The notes: generated from the letters alone by a model not told the origin. DNA of 64,000 nucleotides from Fibrella aestuarina BUZ 2 (GCF_000331105.1 NC_020054.1:2326813-2390812); one strand, 5' to 3'; positions 34,728-44,622 are shown, numbered from the stretch's first letter. Numbers and translations are program-made.

Positions 34728-34925
34728 CAGGCAGGTCTCCTGACTTTGCTCACCGGTTCGCGCCTTCCCGATCGGGTCGATCAGTGGCGATGTAGCAAGA
34801 ACCGGCTCGTTACGCGAGCAGTACAGTTGCGGGGACAGTCCCGGTTTCAACCCGAAAAATGGGCGTCCGGTGTTCCCTATTAAGCCGTCGGGCCAGCGCT
34901 GAGGCGGGCATTGGGCACCTGAATT
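34728..34925 (-). ncRNA. Cobalamin (adenosyl-/B12) riboswitch
   Basis: On the minus strand the conserved blocks of the class occur in order: GGTGCC (34914-34919), AGGGAA near 34875, GGGACTGTCCCCGCAACTGT near 34830-34850, GCCACTG near 34788, and the terminal GTCAGGAGACCTGCC at 34730-34744. The btuB-like start lies about 100 nt downstream. B12 binding should repress expression of the receptor operon. Confidence 0.95.
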
Positions 34926-35029
34926 CGCGGGCAAAGGTAAGGGCGAATCCGGGAAATGATACCGGGCTTGTGTAAAACAAAGCCTGTGGGCGAAGTCGAC
35001 GATTGGCTATCGGCTTCGCCCACAGGTCG

Positions 35030-35386
35030 TTACTCCCACGTCAGGAACACCGATCGGTCGCGCAAAAAGGCGCTAATCCAGATGAGTACCATCGGCAATA
35101 CCGCATTAAAGGGCGTGCCGTGCGACAGTTCCGTAGCAATGGCCCCGGCGAAATAGCAGGAGAGCAGAATGAAGCCCAGCTTTATGGTTTTGGGGTAGAG
35201 AAACAGCAGGGCAAAGCCAATTTCCATACACCCCAGCAGGATAGCGTATTGACCTACGCCCACTTTATTGAGGGTCTCAAGTATCTGTGCTGACTGAGTC
35301 AGTTTTAATACACCGCTCAAGATAACCATACCCGCAGCCAGCATCGTAACGATGATGGTCAGAATCTTTTTGATGTTAGCGTTCAC
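35030..35386 (-). CDS. DoxX-family membrane protein
   Basis: A 118-residue protein with four membrane helices and the DoxX-like pattern: AGMVILSGVLKLT in helix 1, LLGCMEIGFALLFLYPKT across helix 2, and GFILLSCYFAGAIATELSHG. Family members are often linked to redox or thiol stress, but function is poorly fixed. It is transcribed divergently from a HxlR-type regulator with paired operator-like sites between. Likely the target of that regulator. Confidence 0.87.
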   Translation of the reverse strand: MNANIKKILTIIVTMLAAGMVILSGVLKLTQSAQILETLNKVGVGQYAILLGCMEIGFALLFLYPKTIKLGFILLSCYFAGAIATELSHGTPFNAVLPMVLIWISAFLRDRSVFLTWE

Positions 35387-35479
35387 AACTCGTCTTATTT
35401 AGAGGTCGATTTGGAGCCAGTGCCCCAGTGGCAGCCAGCCTTGGCAAACCTACAGCGGTATGGTTTCTTTTTGTTAGCA

Positions 35480-35512
35480 GTATCCCAAAGGATACCACTA
35501 TCCTTGAGGATA
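35480..35512. promoter_or_regulatory. Tandem HxlR operator candidates
   Basis: Two palindromes lie in the divergent doxX/hxlR region: GTATCC-CAAA-GGATAC at 35480-35495 and TATCC-TTGA-GGATA at 35499-35512. They share the half-site and are spaced one and a half to two helical turns apart. TATCTTTA at 35539 is a -7-like element for the regulator gene. Binding by the adjacent HxlR protein is inference. Confidence 0.65.
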
Positions 35513-35550
35513 CCGGCCCGGTAATGGCGGCTGGGTATTATCTTTAGGGT

Positions 35551-35940
35551 ATGAGCACACCAGTCGAAGCTACTGTGGCCGGTCAGGCTATTCCGCATTC
35601 CGAGCAAGCCTGTAACCAAAGCCTACAAGCCGTGCAGGATGCCCTGTATGTGCTGAATGGCAAATGGAAACTGCCAATTATTATTGCCCTGCGTTCGGGG
35701 CCCATCCGCTTTCGGGAGTTGCAGCGCGCTGTAACCGGCATCACGGCGAAAATACTCAGCAAGGAGCTGAAAGAGCTGGAAATGAATGAGTTTCTGACCC
35801 GCAACGTGTACCCAACCACGCCGGTAACGATTGAATACGAACTGACTCCCTATAGCGGTTCGCTCGACACGGTGATCGAGGCGTTGCGGGCCTGGGGCTT
35901 GCAGCATCGGACCCGCATCCTGAAAAAAGAGGTGCAGTAA
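35551..35940 (+). CDS. HxlR-family transcriptional regulator
   Basis: Winged-helix regulator of 129 residues. The HxlR signature is clear: a cysteine in SEQACNQSLQAVQDALYVLNGKW (C21), then LPIIIALRSGPIRFRELQ, GITAKILSKELKELE and YELTPYSGSLDTVIEAL, split here by residues typical for the family. A single conserved N-terminal cysteine suggests redox sensing, as in many HxlR proteins. It is divergent from the DoxX gene and likely controls it through the paired palindromes in between. Confidence 0.93.
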   Translation: MSTPVEATVAGQAIPHSEQACNQSLQAVQDALYVLNGKWKLPIIIALRSGPIRFRELQRAVTGITAKILSKELKELEMNEFLTRNVYPTTPVTIEYELTPYSGSLDTVIEALRAWGLQHRTRILKKEVQ

Positions 35941-35950
35941 CGTACTTCAC

Positions 35951-36718
35951 TTACGATACGCTGGGTAGCCGACGGGTTGTGGGGGTGGCTAATCCCAATC
36001 GGCGCATCCGGTAGGCCATGACCGCCGTTTGGCCCAGTTCATCGATAAGCCGCCAGTTGGCCACGACGCCCACGACCGCCCCAATGCCAGGCACCAGTTG
36101 CAACATTTTGGCCAGGTCGATATAATCGCGGTACTCCTGTTGAAAGGTGCGCCAGTCGAACTGATTGATGTCGTCGGGCAGGGTGTGGGCGTGTTCGTCC
36201 CAGCGTTCCATCTGGGCAAAAATGGCCTGCCGTCTGCTTTGGCTCGAAAACGCCAGTTGAAACACATGCAGCGCATACAGCCGTTCGCGGTAGTCTTTCA
36301 CGTCGTAGCCATACAGCGCGGCGATATCGTACAACAGCTTCATTTTCAGGCTTAACAAAAGCGGAAAATCGGCCAGGCCAATCAGCAGGCCACCCGCGCC
36401 GGTGAGGCCGCCCTCGGCGGCACCCACCCGCTTGTACCAGGCAATGCGGTTGGCTACGTTGCTTTCGCACTCCGGCAGCGACTGATCGAGCACCGGCGTC
36501 GGGGCGGTGTATTCAGACCCCATCAGCACGGCCCGGGTCATGTGCTTGATGGCCCCGGTAATGACGGCATGGACTTTTTCGGGGATGATCCGGTTCATGC
36601 GCGTTTGCAGCGACTTTGCCAGACGGTTCATCACCGAGGGCCGTCGGCGCATCTGATCGGCCCAGGTTTGCATTTCGCGGCGGGCGGCTTCTTCGTAAGG
36701 GGTTGTGGGTACGTTCAT
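35951..36718 (-). CDS. EcsC-family protein
   Basis: A 255-residue protein starting at the ATG at 36718 (MNVPTTPYEEAA). The EcsC motifs are visible: EGGLTGAGGLLIGLADFPLLLSLKMKLLYDIAALYG in segments and a C-terminal VPGIGAVVGVVANW, with amphipathic or membrane-associated helices. EcsC family proteins are widespread with unknown molecular function. It lies 10 bp from the convergent hxlR stop and downstream of the T6SS operon terminator (36770), so it is transcribed separately. Confidence 0.85.
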   Translation of the reverse strand: MNVPTTPYEEAARREMQTWADQMRRRPSVMNRLAKSLQTRMNRIIPEKVHAVITGAIKHMTRAVLMGSEYTAPTPVLDQSLPECESNVANRIAWYKRVGAAEGGLTGAGGLLIGLADFPLLLSLKMKLLYDIAALYGYDVKDYRERLYALHVFQLAFSSQSRRQAIFAQMERWDEHAHTLPDDINQFDWRTFQQEYRDYIDLAKMLQLVPGIGAVVGVVANWRLIDELGQTAVMAYRMRRLGLATPTTRRLPSVS

Positions 36719-36769
36719 GGCAGGATGTCGATGACCGGTAGGGCCAGCGTCTATTGCGTAAACAAAACA

Positions 36770-36796
36770 GCCCGGCGATTTGATTGATCGCCGGGC
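36770..36796 (-). terminator. Terminator of the T6SS regulatory operon
   Basis: A perfect 10-bp GC-rich stem (GCCCGGCGAT and complement) with a 7-nt loop. On the minus strand it is followed by TGTTTTGTTT. It closes the operon that ends with the tssN gene. Confidence 0.88.
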
Positions 36797-36820
36797 CATC
36801 TTCATGCTGCTGGGTACGTT

Positions 36821-37792
36821 CTACCGACCCGTATACCCGCCACCGTAGGCGCCTCCGCTGTTGGGTTGCCCCGGGTTGCCAAACGCGCTGGGCGCCACGC
36901 GGCGAGCCGGTTGACGGCGCGTAGCGATGATGCGGTCGCCATCGCGCAGGTGGTTTTCTTCGACGGTTTTGTAGGGGTCAACAAACTTCATGGGCTTCCA
37001 CCAGGCGCGGCGCATGTAGAAATACCACTCGTAGAATTCGGCGCGGGCGTTGGCAATCTCGATCTGCCGGTTGGGGTGCTTGCGGTTGTCTTCGTCGAGG
37101 GTCAGTTTGAAGCCATCGCCCACCAGCATCACGTCGGGAATTTTCGAGCGCATGTCGTAGGGGTTGGGTTCGCCAAACTTCACGTCGAGGACAAACGTCA
37201 CTACTTTGGTGTTGTTGCGGTCGCGCTCTGTGAGGTTGGGTAGCCGGATCAGCGGGTTGTATCGCCAGAGTTTGTAAATCTTCGGTGGAATCTGCTCGTA
37301 TAGCTCAAACGCCCAGCGAATGAAGTAGGGGAGCGGAAACGCCATGATCGTGCTGGTGAGCGGTCGCACGTTGGCCTTGAATTCCTGTGCGGCCAGTGTT
37401 TCGAACAACCGGCCCCAACTGCCCATGAAAAACATGGTCAGCCCACCTACGATAGCCACACCGATGGTGAAGATCGACCCCAGCATGTAATCGTCGCGCC
37501 GGATCCAGCTCAGGCTACCCCGCATTATCACCACGTGCAGCATGCCAAGCAGGAAGACGATGCCCAGCAAGATGCCGTAGGTCCACAAAACAACGTTGGC
37601 GGTGCTAGGTAACAACTCGTTGATGATGATGGCATGACCCAGAAAAGCCAGTCCACCAAATACCAGAATTGTGCATAGCATGTACAGAATAATACCCCGT
37701 ACTTCAGGCCGACGGATAAACCGCCCTTTCGCCTGGGAGACGGTGGTGGTAACTAACGAACGGGCTTCATTGCCAAAGTTGGGGGTATACAT
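36821..37792 (-). CDS. tssN: T6SS membrane protein TssN
   Basis: A 323-residue inner membrane protein with about five membrane helices (residues 30-180) and a soluble C-terminal domain (TKVVTFVLDVKFGEPNPYDM, cut short here, then FYEWYFYMRRAWWKPMKFV), ending in a Gly/Pro-rich tail. This is the architecture of TssN, a component that Bacteroidota T6SS use with TssO, P, Q and R in place of the TssJLM complex. It lies at the end of the clpV-kinase-phosphatase-FHA operon, which supports the call. Identification is by architecture and context. Confidence 0.78.
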   Translation of the reverse strand: MYTPNFGNEARSLVTTTVSQAKGRFIRRPEVRGIILYMLCTILVFGGLAFLGHAIIINELLPSTANVVLWTYGILLGIVFLLGMLHVVIMRGSLSWIRRDDYMLGSIFTIGVAIVGGLTMFFMGSWGRLFETLAAQEFKANVRPLTSTIMAFPLPYFIRWAFELYEQIPPKIYKLWRYNPLIRLPNLTERDRNNTKVVTFVLDVKFGEPNPYDMRSKIPDVMLVGDGFKLTLDEDNRKHPNRQIEIANARAEFYEWYFYMRRAWWKPMKFVDPYKTVEENHLRDGDRIIATRRQPARRVAPSAFGNPGQPNSGGAYGGGYTGR

Positions 37793-37812
37793 TCCTGTTG
37801 ACGGTTGAGGGT

Positions 37813-37876
37813 TGGCGTTTAACGTTCAGAGCGGGTGCCAAAATAACGCAGCGACGGACACTAACGTTAAACGCCA
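37813..37876. repeat. Intergenic inverted repeat between clpV and tssN
   Basis: A perfect 14-bp stem (TGGCGTTTAACGTT at 37813 and its complement ending 37876) in a 108-bp gap within the operon. It uses the same word family as the hairpins at 22.9, 52.2 and 60.5 kb. May set the relative level of tssN. Confidence 0.55.
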
Positions 37877-37900
37877 GACGTCAAATGTTAAACTCCTTTA

Positions 37901-40420
37901 TTAATCGTTAACTACTTCTGCTTCGGATTCGACTGTCCAGGTGAGCGCCGACTGATCGTCCAGATTGATGTGAAGCGTCGAGCCGGGGGTTAGCTCGCCG
38001 CTGATAATCATGCGCGAGATGGGGCGGCGTAGCTGACTGCGAATGACGCCTTTGAGCGGCCGGGCCCCATACCGCGGGGTAAATCCACTGAGGGCTAGTT
38101 GCTGCCGCGCCTCGGGGCTGATGGCCAGCGTAATCCCCTGTTTGCGCAGGGGCTCGGTGAGACCACGGAGGTGAATATCGAAAATCTTCACCACGTTGGC
38201 CTCCGAAATTGGGGCAAACGGCACAATCTCGGTAAGGCGGGCCAGGAATTCAGGCCGGAAGTGGCGGCTCATAATCTCCATTAGGTCGGCAGCGGCGGGG
38301 ATGGTGCCTTCGCCAAACTGTTTCACCACAAATTCGCTGCCGATGTTGGAGGTAAACAGCACGACGGCGTTGCTGAAGTCGCCCTCTTTACCGAGTCGGT
38401 CGTGGAGTTTGCCTTCGTCCAGAATTTGCAGGAAGATGTCGAACACCGACGGGTGGGCCTTTTCGATTTCATCGAACAGCACGACTGAGTAAGGCTTCTC
38501 GCGGATTTTGTTCACCAGCAAACCACCCTGCTCGTAACCAACGTACCCGGGAGGGGCGCCGTACAGCAACGCGGCGGAGTGTTCTTCTTTAAACTCCGAC
38601 ATATCGAACCGGATCAGGAACGACTCATCGTTGAACAGGAAATCGGCTAGGGCTTTGGCCAACTCGGTTTTGCCGGTGCCGGTAGGTCCCAGCAGGAAGA
38701 AGGCCCCCGTGGGTTGCTTGCCAGTGCTGAGGCCCGCCCGTGCTTCTAGAATGGCCGCAGCCAGCGTTTCGACGGCATGGTCTTGCCCCACCACGCGCTG
38801 CCGCAACACCTCATCCATCCGTAACAGCCGGTCGCGCTCGTTGGTTTGTAGCTTACCCATCGGAATACCTGTTTTGGCGGCTACCAGGGCGGCAACGTCC
38901 TGCTTGCGTACCTGCTCGTGTGGGATGCTCGTCAGGGGGAGCAATTGGGCCAGCCGGTCGCGGAGGTAATCGGCCAGTACGTCGGGCAGTTCGATGGTGT
39001 CGGGCTGTGTTTCGTCGGGGAGTTGTTGTTGCAGAATGGGGCTGATCTTGTTCTGCATTTGCTGCAACAGCCAGCGGTATTCGGCCAGTTGCTCGGCGGG
39101 TTCGAGGTCGGCTACGCGCTCGCTCACGCTCTCCAATTCAGTCTGCAACGCCTTGATGTCTGACTCGGCCGTTTGGCCCATCGTGCGGATGGCGGCCATC
39201 GTGCGGTCAAGCAGATCGACGGCGGCGTCGGGTAGGCGACGGTCTTTCACGTACCGTTGCGCCAGCCGAACGGCTTCTTCAGCCACCCCCGGCTCAGTGG
39301 TCAGTTGGTGGTGCTCCTCGTAGCGCGGAATCAACGTACCCACCATGCGGGCGGCCGCTACGGTCGTGGGTTCATGCACGGGCAGCTGCTCGAACCGGCG
39401 GCTGAAGGCCTCGTCTTTCTCCACGTATTGCCGGTATTCGTCGAGGGTGGTAGCGCCCACGACGGTCAGCTCGCCCCGCGCCAGTTCGGGCTTGAGCAAT
39501 TGGGAAACGCCCGCGCCCACCGACCCCTGCGGGTTGAGCAGCATGTGAATTTCGTCGATAAACAAAATCGGTTTATCGAGTTGCTTTAGCTCGCGGATAA
39601 TGTTTTTGATGCGGTCTTCGACTTCCCCTTTGTAGGAAGCCCCCGCCACCAGTGAGCCCAGATCAAGTTCGTACAACTCAGACGCTTTGAGCGATTCGGG
39701 AACGGTGCCCGCCACAATGGCCTGCGCGAAGCCTTCCACGAGCGCTGTTTTGCCAACGCCCGGTTCGCCCAGCAACATCACGTTGGGTTTGGTGCGGCGC
39801 AGCAGAATTTCCAGCATCAGCCGCAGCTCGCGATCGCGGCCCAGAATCGGGTCGAGCTTGCCTTCGCGGGCTACGTCGGTTTTGTTCACGCAGAACCGGC
39901 TCAGGGCCGATTGACCCGTTTGGTCGGGTGCGCCCTCAGCCCCGCCCGCCGGAGCGGTACCGGTTGATTGCCCCGGTTGCAGTCCGTTCAGCACAATGCG
40001 TTCATCCTGAATGGCGTCGAGCACTTCTTTCTGGACCATCGGCAGCGACTTGAGCTGATCTTCCGAAAAGGCCACTTTGGGCTTGAGCAGGGCCGCCAGT
40101 ACATGCACCGGCTCTACTTCCATGGTCTCGAACTGGGTGGCCATCAGATCGGCCAGTTGAAAGGCGGCCTGCGTCTGAAAGTCACTGGGCGGATTCTCAA
40201 CGACTTTACCATTACGAGGCAGCAGTTCGATGCGGTAATCGGCCCAGTCGCGCAAAAAATGAACGTCTTTACCCAGCGCGGCTACCCAGCTAGCCAGGCC
40301 CACATCGTTGTGGAGCAGGCCTTTGAGCAGGTGGGGCGGCGACACGGCGGCATGCTGCGTTTCTTTAGCCAGCGCCTGGGCAATCTGAACGGCTCGTTTG
40401 GTGGAAGCAGATAAGGTCAT
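37901..40420 (-). CDS. clpV: T6SS sheath-disassembly ATPase ClpV/TssH
   Basis: A Hsp100 double AAA+ unfoldase of 839 residues that disassembles contracted sheaths for reuse. The N-terminal ClpN domain is present ([18 protein letters not shown]). The first AAA+ domain has [13 protein letters not shown] and a Walker [11 protein letters not shown]; a coiled middle domain follows; the second has [13 protein letters not shown] and [12 protein letters not shown], with a C-terminal [11 protein letters not shown] sensor-2 region. ClpB is similar, but the location between T6SS genes indicates TssH. It is preceded by the kinase gene and followed by tssN. Confidence 0.9.
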   Translation of the reverse strand: MTLSASTKRAVQIAQALAKETQHAAVSPPHLLKGLLHNDVGLASWVAALGKDVHFLRDWADYRIELLPRNGKVVENPPSDFQTQAAFQLADLMATQFETMEVEPVHVLAALLKPKVAFSEDQLKSLPMVQKEVLDAIQDERIVLNGLQPGQSTGTAPAGGAEGAPDQTGQSALSRFCVNKTDVAREGKLDPILGRDRELRLMLEILLRRTKPNVMLLGEPGVGKTALVEGFAQAIVAGTVPESLKASELYELDLGSLVAGASYKGEVEDRIKNIIRELKQLDKPILFIDEIHMLLNPQGSVGAGVSQLLKPELARGELTVVGATTLDEYRQYVEKDEAFSRRFEQLPVHEPTTVAAARMVGTLIPRYEEHHQLTTEPGVAEEAVRLAQRYVKDRRLPDAAVDLLDRTMAAIRTMGQTAESDIKALQTELESVSERVADLEPAEQLAEYRWLLQQMQNKISPILQQQLPDETQPDTIELPDVLADYLRDRLAQLLPLTSIPHEQVRKQDVAALVAAKTGIPMGKLQTNERDRLLRMDEVLRQRVVGQDHAVETLAAAILEARAGLSTGKQPTGAFFLLGPTGTGKTELAKALADFLFNDESFLIRFDMSEFKEEHSAALLYGAPPGYVGYEQGGLLVNKIREKPYSVVLFDEIEKAHPSVFDIFLQILDEGKLHDRLGKEGDFSNAVVLFTSNIGSEFVVKQFGEGTIPAAADLMEIMSRHFRPEFLARLTEIVPFAPISEANVVKIFDIHLRGLTEPLRKQGITLAISPEARQQLALSGFTPRYGARPLKGVIRSQLRRPISRMIISGELTPGSTLHINLDDQSALTWTVESEAEVVND

Positions 40421-40466
40421 GGGTGGAGGGAGGATGAACGGGCGTTGGGGCTTGTCGGGTTATCCG

Positions 40467-42734
40467 TTATTTATTTTGTTCATTTTCAATTAATTGGCCG
40501 GGGGCGCAGTTGGGGTCGTGGGGGAGTTGCTCCCAGCCAATTTTGCTCACCAGCATATGCTTCATTTCCTGTCGCTTAAAGCCGGTCAGGTTGGCTTCGT
40601 GTTCGGGAAACAGGCTCTGCGTATAGTTGACCATTGCTTTGGCCCGGATCACCGCCGAATTAACCAGACTGTCGTCATAGTCGGGGTTGCAGTGCACAAA
40701 CGACCACAGATAGGGGTTCAGCTCGCCCGTTTTTTCATAAACGACCTGATACGCTTTGAACAACTTGAGCGCCTTGCGGTAATCTTCGCTCACCACCGGC
40801 GATGTCTGCCGGGCGGGGGCGTTGTTTTCCGTTGGGCCCGACGAATAAATCAGAACCGACGCCAGAATCAGGGCCAGACCGGCGAGGCTGATCATGCGGG
40901 TGTTGCGCTGCGTTTTCAGCCGATTGTATAACCCCTTCGACTGATCGCGCAAGTCGCCGACCCATTCCCGAACGGGCCACGGCTCACGAGGCGGAACTGG
41001 TGGTTTCGCGGGTGGTTGGGGGGGCGGGAAAACGGGGTCAGCAACGTCGCGCTGAGCCGGTACGTCTTCTACAGCAACATCCGGCGTTGCCGGCGCAGCC
41101 TGAGCCAGCGCTGTGTCGGCCTGGTCGGGTGCTGCCTCGGCAGTGTCTGTATTAACGTCATCCAACGGTTCGGTCAAGGTCAGCGGGCGCTCGTCGGGCA
41201 GGGTGGCTTCTGGCTGCTCGGCGACGGGCTCTTCGTCGACAAAAAAATCAGCCGGCCGATCGGGCGTGGGTACGTCCAGATCGGCGAAGGGCTCGTCGGG
41301 CGTTGGGGTCGCTACCTCAGCTACTACGGGCGTAGCCTCGGCAGGCTGGCTCGTCTTTTTGGTGCCTTTTTTCGTCGACCTGACCTCTGGCTCAGGCGTT
41401 ACCCGAACAGGCTCAGGTACGTTAAACGACGCGAGCGGAGACACCGGGATTTTCTCGGCAGGAGTGGGCCAGATGGGGTCAAGCTGCTCGGTAAACTGCT
41501 GGGTACGTTGGTCATCGTCATCCGCTGGGTACGTTGGCCGGGGCTGGGCCTGTTCGGGTAATACCGAAACCGGTTCCACGGGGGGCAGCGATACCGAATC
41601 GAACGCGTCATCGTCGAAATCGACCGGGCGGTCGGCGATGGGTACGTCGGGTTCCAGAGGCTCAACGGGTTTGGCAAGGGCCAGTTGCAGCCGTAATTCG
41701 TTCAACTTCTGGCCCACCGACGGTAGCGAAGCCCGGCTCTCGATCGCTTCCAGTTGCTCGACGGCCTCTGCCAGTTGCCCGGCTTTGATGAGCTTGTCGG
41801 CTTCGATGAGCTGGGGTTGTATCGACAGCAATGCCAGCAGTTCATCCGTCGACTGAACACGTTCGGTAGGGTCGGCCAGCAAGCAGCGGCGGATAATCTG
41901 CTGATAGGGCTCCGGAATGGCTTCCATATCGGCCGGGTACCGCTGTTCGTCGGCGTTGCGCCAGAACGTGTACGCTTCTTCGCGTTGCAGATCGGGGAAC
42001 GACCGCCGGGCAATCATGTATTTGCCCGTAATGATTTCGTACAGAATAATCCCGAAGGCCCACAGATCGGCGTTGTAGCTGAGGCTCTGCGAGCGCAACT
42101 GCTCAGGCGCCATGTAGGTAACCGTGCCGACGCGCATCGAATTTTGCATCAGCGTATGCGCCTCCGGGTTTTCGCTCAGCAGTTTACTGATCCCGAAATC
42201 GGCGATAACGGGCCGGTAGGCAGCTCCATCGGCATCAATGTATTTTACCAGCAGAATATTCTCCGGCTTGATGTCGCGGTGGATGACCTGATGACGGTGC
42301 AGGTGAGCCAGTCCTTTCAGAAACTCTTCAGTAAACCGCCGCTGTTGGGCTTCCGTCAGTTGATGCCAGGGGAGGGCATTGTGCGTCAGGTTACCATCGC
42401 GGTAGAATTTCATCACCAGAAATTCAAACGTACCGAAGGGCGTGGCGTAGCGGCCATAATACACGTAGCGCACCACAAACCGGTTGGGGGGCAGGGCCTG
42501 CGTGTGCGTAAACTCTTTCTCTAAGGTAATGAGATCACTGTCAGGGCTATACAGCCGTCGTTTGATGGCTACCTCTTCGTTGGTTTCCAGATCAACACCC
42601 CGATAAATTTCCCCATGCCCGCCCCTTGCCAGCGGCTGGCTGTAGTCGCAGGAAAATTGCTGGGTAAAGGCCTCGTAGGTTTCAAACTGTTGCTTACGGT
42701 ATTCCACAACGTAGTGTGTTAAGCTGACATTCAA
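40467..42734 (-). CDS. T6SS-linked transmembrane Ser/Thr protein kinase (PpkA-like)
   Basis: A 755-residue Hanks-type kinase. The glycine loop is ARGGHGEIYRG (36-46), with lysine K58 in VAIKRR, catalytic HRDIKPEN (152-159), DFG 179-181 and APE 209-211, all intact. A long Pro/Glu/Ala-rich linker spans about 360-600. One membrane helix at about 612-632 is followed by a 120-residue extracytoplasmic domain. This topology fits PpkA-type kinases that sense outside signals and phosphorylate an FHA protein to trigger T6SS. A PP2C gene and two FHA genes lie directly upstream in the same operon. Substrates are inferred. Confidence 0.9.
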   Translation of the reverse strand: MNVSLTHYVVEYRKQQFETYEAFTQQFSCDYSQPLARGGHGEIYRGVDLETNEEVAIKRRLYSPDSDLITLEKEFTHTQALPPNRFVVRYVYYGRYATPFGTFEFLVMKFYRDGNLTHNALPWHQLTEAQQRRFTEEFLKGLAHLHRHQVIHRDIKPENILLVKYIDADGAAYRPVIADFGISKLLSENPEAHTLMQNSMRVGTVTYMAPEQLRSQSLSYNADLWAFGIILYEIITGKYMIARRSFPDLQREEAYTFWRNADEQRYPADMEAIPEPYQQIIRRCLLADPTERVQSTDELLALLSIQPQLIEADKLIKAGQLAEAVEQLEAIESRASLPSVGQKLNELRLQLALAKPVEPLEPDVPIADRPVDFDDDAFDSVSLPPVEPVSVLPEQAQPRPTYPADDDDQRTQQFTEQLDPIWPTPAEKIPVSPLASFNVPEPVRVTPEPEVRSTKKGTKKTSQPAEATPVVAEVATPTPDEPFADLDVPTPDRPADFFVDEEPVAEQPEATLPDERPLTLTEPLDDVNTDTAEAAPDQADTALAQAAPATPDVAVEDVPAQRDVADPVFPPPQPPAKPPVPPREPWPVREWVGDLRDQSKGLYNRLKTQRNTRMISLAGLALILASVLIYSSGPTENNAPARQTSPVVSEDYRKALKLFKAYQVVYEKTGELNPYLWSFVHCNPDYDDSLVNSAVIRAKAMVNYTQSLFPEHEANLTGFKRQEMKHMLVSKIGWEQLPHDPNCAPGQLIENEQNK

Positions 42735-42833
42735 TGAATGAATTCAGGTAGCCGACGCGACGGTTGCCGAGGGCAGCCTGTTTCACGTTGGCGGTTGATT
42801 CTCAACCCCTGTTCTTTTTTACCATCAGTTAAT
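42735..42833. other. Kinase-phosphatase spacer
   Basis: A 99-bp gap between two genes of the same operon. No hairpin of note and no gene seen. Confidence 0.4.
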
Positions 42834-43763
42834 TTACGAAAAAAGCCGGTGTAACCAACCTCGTTCGCGGGGCTGTGGGTCGTCGAGTAATAAGGAGAAG
42901 TCGTTGGATGTCTCGGGGGGCGGGGCCGCCGTAGTTTCATGCAGCCGGGTCGACTGCGGCGGCGGCGGATAGTCGGGGTCGGGCAGCGGGGCAAGCGGCG
43001 CTACCTCCGCCACCCGGATGAGGTAACCCGAAAAATTGTCGCGGGAGCCGTCGGAGCAGGCCCGCAGAATATGACTTACCTTCTGGGAGTCGGAGAGGGT
43101 AGTCGTGCTCAGGATCCGAAGCAGGTCTTCGTTGTTCAGGCATTCCAGCACGCCATCGGTACACAGGAAAAAATAATCGTCGGCGGCAATGTCCTGGGTG
43201 ATGTAGACGGTGATCGACGACGGCCGCCCGCTTCCCTGGATGGCCCGGGTAATCACGTTGCGGCGGGGATGATTGAGGGCTTCTTCGGGGGTGATCTGCT
43301 TGGCTCGGACCAATTCATTTACCAGCGAATGGTCGGTGGTCTGGTGGAGGATCGACGAGCCCCGAACGTGATAAACCCGGCTGTCGCCCACGTGCCCGAT
43401 CGTCACGCCCTGTTCATGCAGGCTCAGCAGCGTCAGCGTTGTCGACATGCCCGTCAGGTTGGCTTCCGGCTCTTCGGCAATGGCCTGATCGAACGCTTCT
43501 TCAACGGCCTGCAGGGCCGACCGCACGAAGGGAGCCGTTACGGCAACGCCGGGATTGTTTTTGAAGTAACGAAACATGGCCTCGCCGGCCAGTAAGCTCG
43601 CTAGCTCGCCCCGTTGCGCCCCGCCTACACCGTCGCAGACGACAAACAGCCGGTCGTTGACAACCGCCCTGCCGGGCAAGGGCAGCACATAATCTTCGTT
43701 GTTGTCCCGACGGCCCCGTTCTGAGAAGCCAATGGGGGGGTAGATGGCCGTAACGCTATACAT
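42834..43763 (-). CDS. PP2C-family Ser/Thr phosphatase (PppA-like)
   Basis: Metal-dependent PPM phosphatase. The motifs are ERGRRDNNEDYVL, VVCDGVGGAQRGELAS, GHVGDSRVYHV, FLCTDGVLE and GSRDNFSGYLI, which supply the metal-binding aspartates. Start taken at MYSVTAIYPP (43763), which is where the family begins; ATGs at 43793 and 43808 are also open. A proline-rich tail after residue about 245 (DPDYPPPPQ) is less conserved. It likely reverses phosphorylation by the kinase downstream, as PppA does with PpkA in Pseudomonas. Confidence 0.9.
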   Translation of the reverse strand: MYSVTAIYPPIGFSERGRRDNNEDYVLPLPGRAVVNDRLFVVCDGVGGAQRGELASLLAGEAMFRYFKNNPGVAVTAPFVRSALQAVEEAFDQAIAEEPEANLTGMSTTLTLLSLHEQGVTIGHVGDSRVYHVRGSSILHQTTDHSLVNELVRAKQITPEEALNHPRRNVITRAIQGSGRPSSITVYITQDIAADDYFFLCTDGVLECLNNEDLLRILSTTTLSDSQKVSHILRACSDGSRDNFSGYLIRVAEVAPLAPLPDPDYPPPPQSTRLHETTAAPPPETSNDFSLLLDDPQPRERGWLHRLFS

Positions 43764-43879
43764 GGAGAAAAGGTCATTAGGCGTTGCCGTCATTCGCTTC
43801 GCTGTCATTTATTGATGATACACTCAACAAAAAATGGCAACGAATGACTTTGGATGACTACTTACTGACAGCGTTTATG

Positions 43880-44605
43880 TTAAAAAACGGTCGTTTTGTT
43901 CGGGTCATACTGCCCATCCTGTGTGTCGTTGGCATTGGATACCGAGCCGTCGGAGGCCTGATCAATCCCAAACCGAAGGATGGTGACACCGGCGGTGATA
44001 AAATCGTTGGGCTCGAGACAGATGCCGTCCTGCTGCTCTTTGACCTGTTTGTTGGCATACAATTGCAGCACGTGCGTTTGCTCTTCAGTCTGCCGCGTGA
44101 TGCGGGTGCCATGCACACTGCCACAGTCAGACAGGATATAGGAAGGGCGGCGGTTATGAACCCGGCAGTCGATCTGGAAGTGCAGGCGACTCATCTTTTT
44201 ATCTTCCGACGGGATGGGGTAATCGCAGACGTCGAAGTCCGATTTGCGGCCGTACGTCTGTACGCTGCCTTCCTCAATAGGCAGGCGGTGGATACCGCCA
44301 TCGGTACTTTGTACTTCCAGATAGGCAATCTGCCGCCCGCTGGGTTCGTCGGCCAGGGCAATGGTTGGCGTGCCCGACGATGCGGGCGGAACCGGTCCCC
44401 CGTTTACGGCAGCGGCCCCCTGCGCCGTAGCTACGGCAACGGGTGGTGGAGCGGGTTCGGCTTCGCCGGCGCAGTAGACCAGGCATTTGGTGGGCTTGCC
44501 CGCCTGGCACACAACCATCGCCGTTTGGTCAACGGCCCAGGGAAGTGAGCTTTCGGTGTTGAAATGCTTTTTGCATTCCGGGCAGTTGAATCGGTAGAGT
44601 CCCAT
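43880..44605 (-). CDS. FHA-domain protein with N-terminal zinc ribbon
   Basis: A 241-residue protein. Start chosen at the ATG at 44605 (MGLYRFNCPECKKHF), because the longer frame adds sequence that lies over the preceding gene. The N-terminal C-x2-C (NCPECKKHF) and a later C-x6-C (VCQAGKPTKCLVYC) suggest a zinc-binding element. A Pro/Ala linker leads to an FHA-like domain from about residue 100, with TYGRKSDFDV, MSRLHFQID, ILSDCGSVHGT, matching the GR/SRLH/GT phosphothreonine-binding pattern. It forms a pair with the adjacent FHA protein and probably reads the kinase output. Confidence 0.82.
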   Translation of the reverse strand: MGLYRFNCPECKKHFNTESSLPWAVDQTAMVVCQAGKPTKCLVYCAGEAEPAPPPVAVATAQGAAAVNGGPVPPASSGTPTIALADEPSGRQIAYLEVQSTDGGIHRLPIEEGSVQTYGRKSDFDVCDYPIPSEDKKMSRLHFQIDCRVHNRRPSYILSDCGSVHGTRITRQTEEQTHVLQLYANKQVKEQQDGICLEPNDFITAGVTILRFGIDQASDGSVSNANDTQDGQYDPNKTTVF

Positions 44606-44622
44606 AGTAGACGTCGTGGTGG

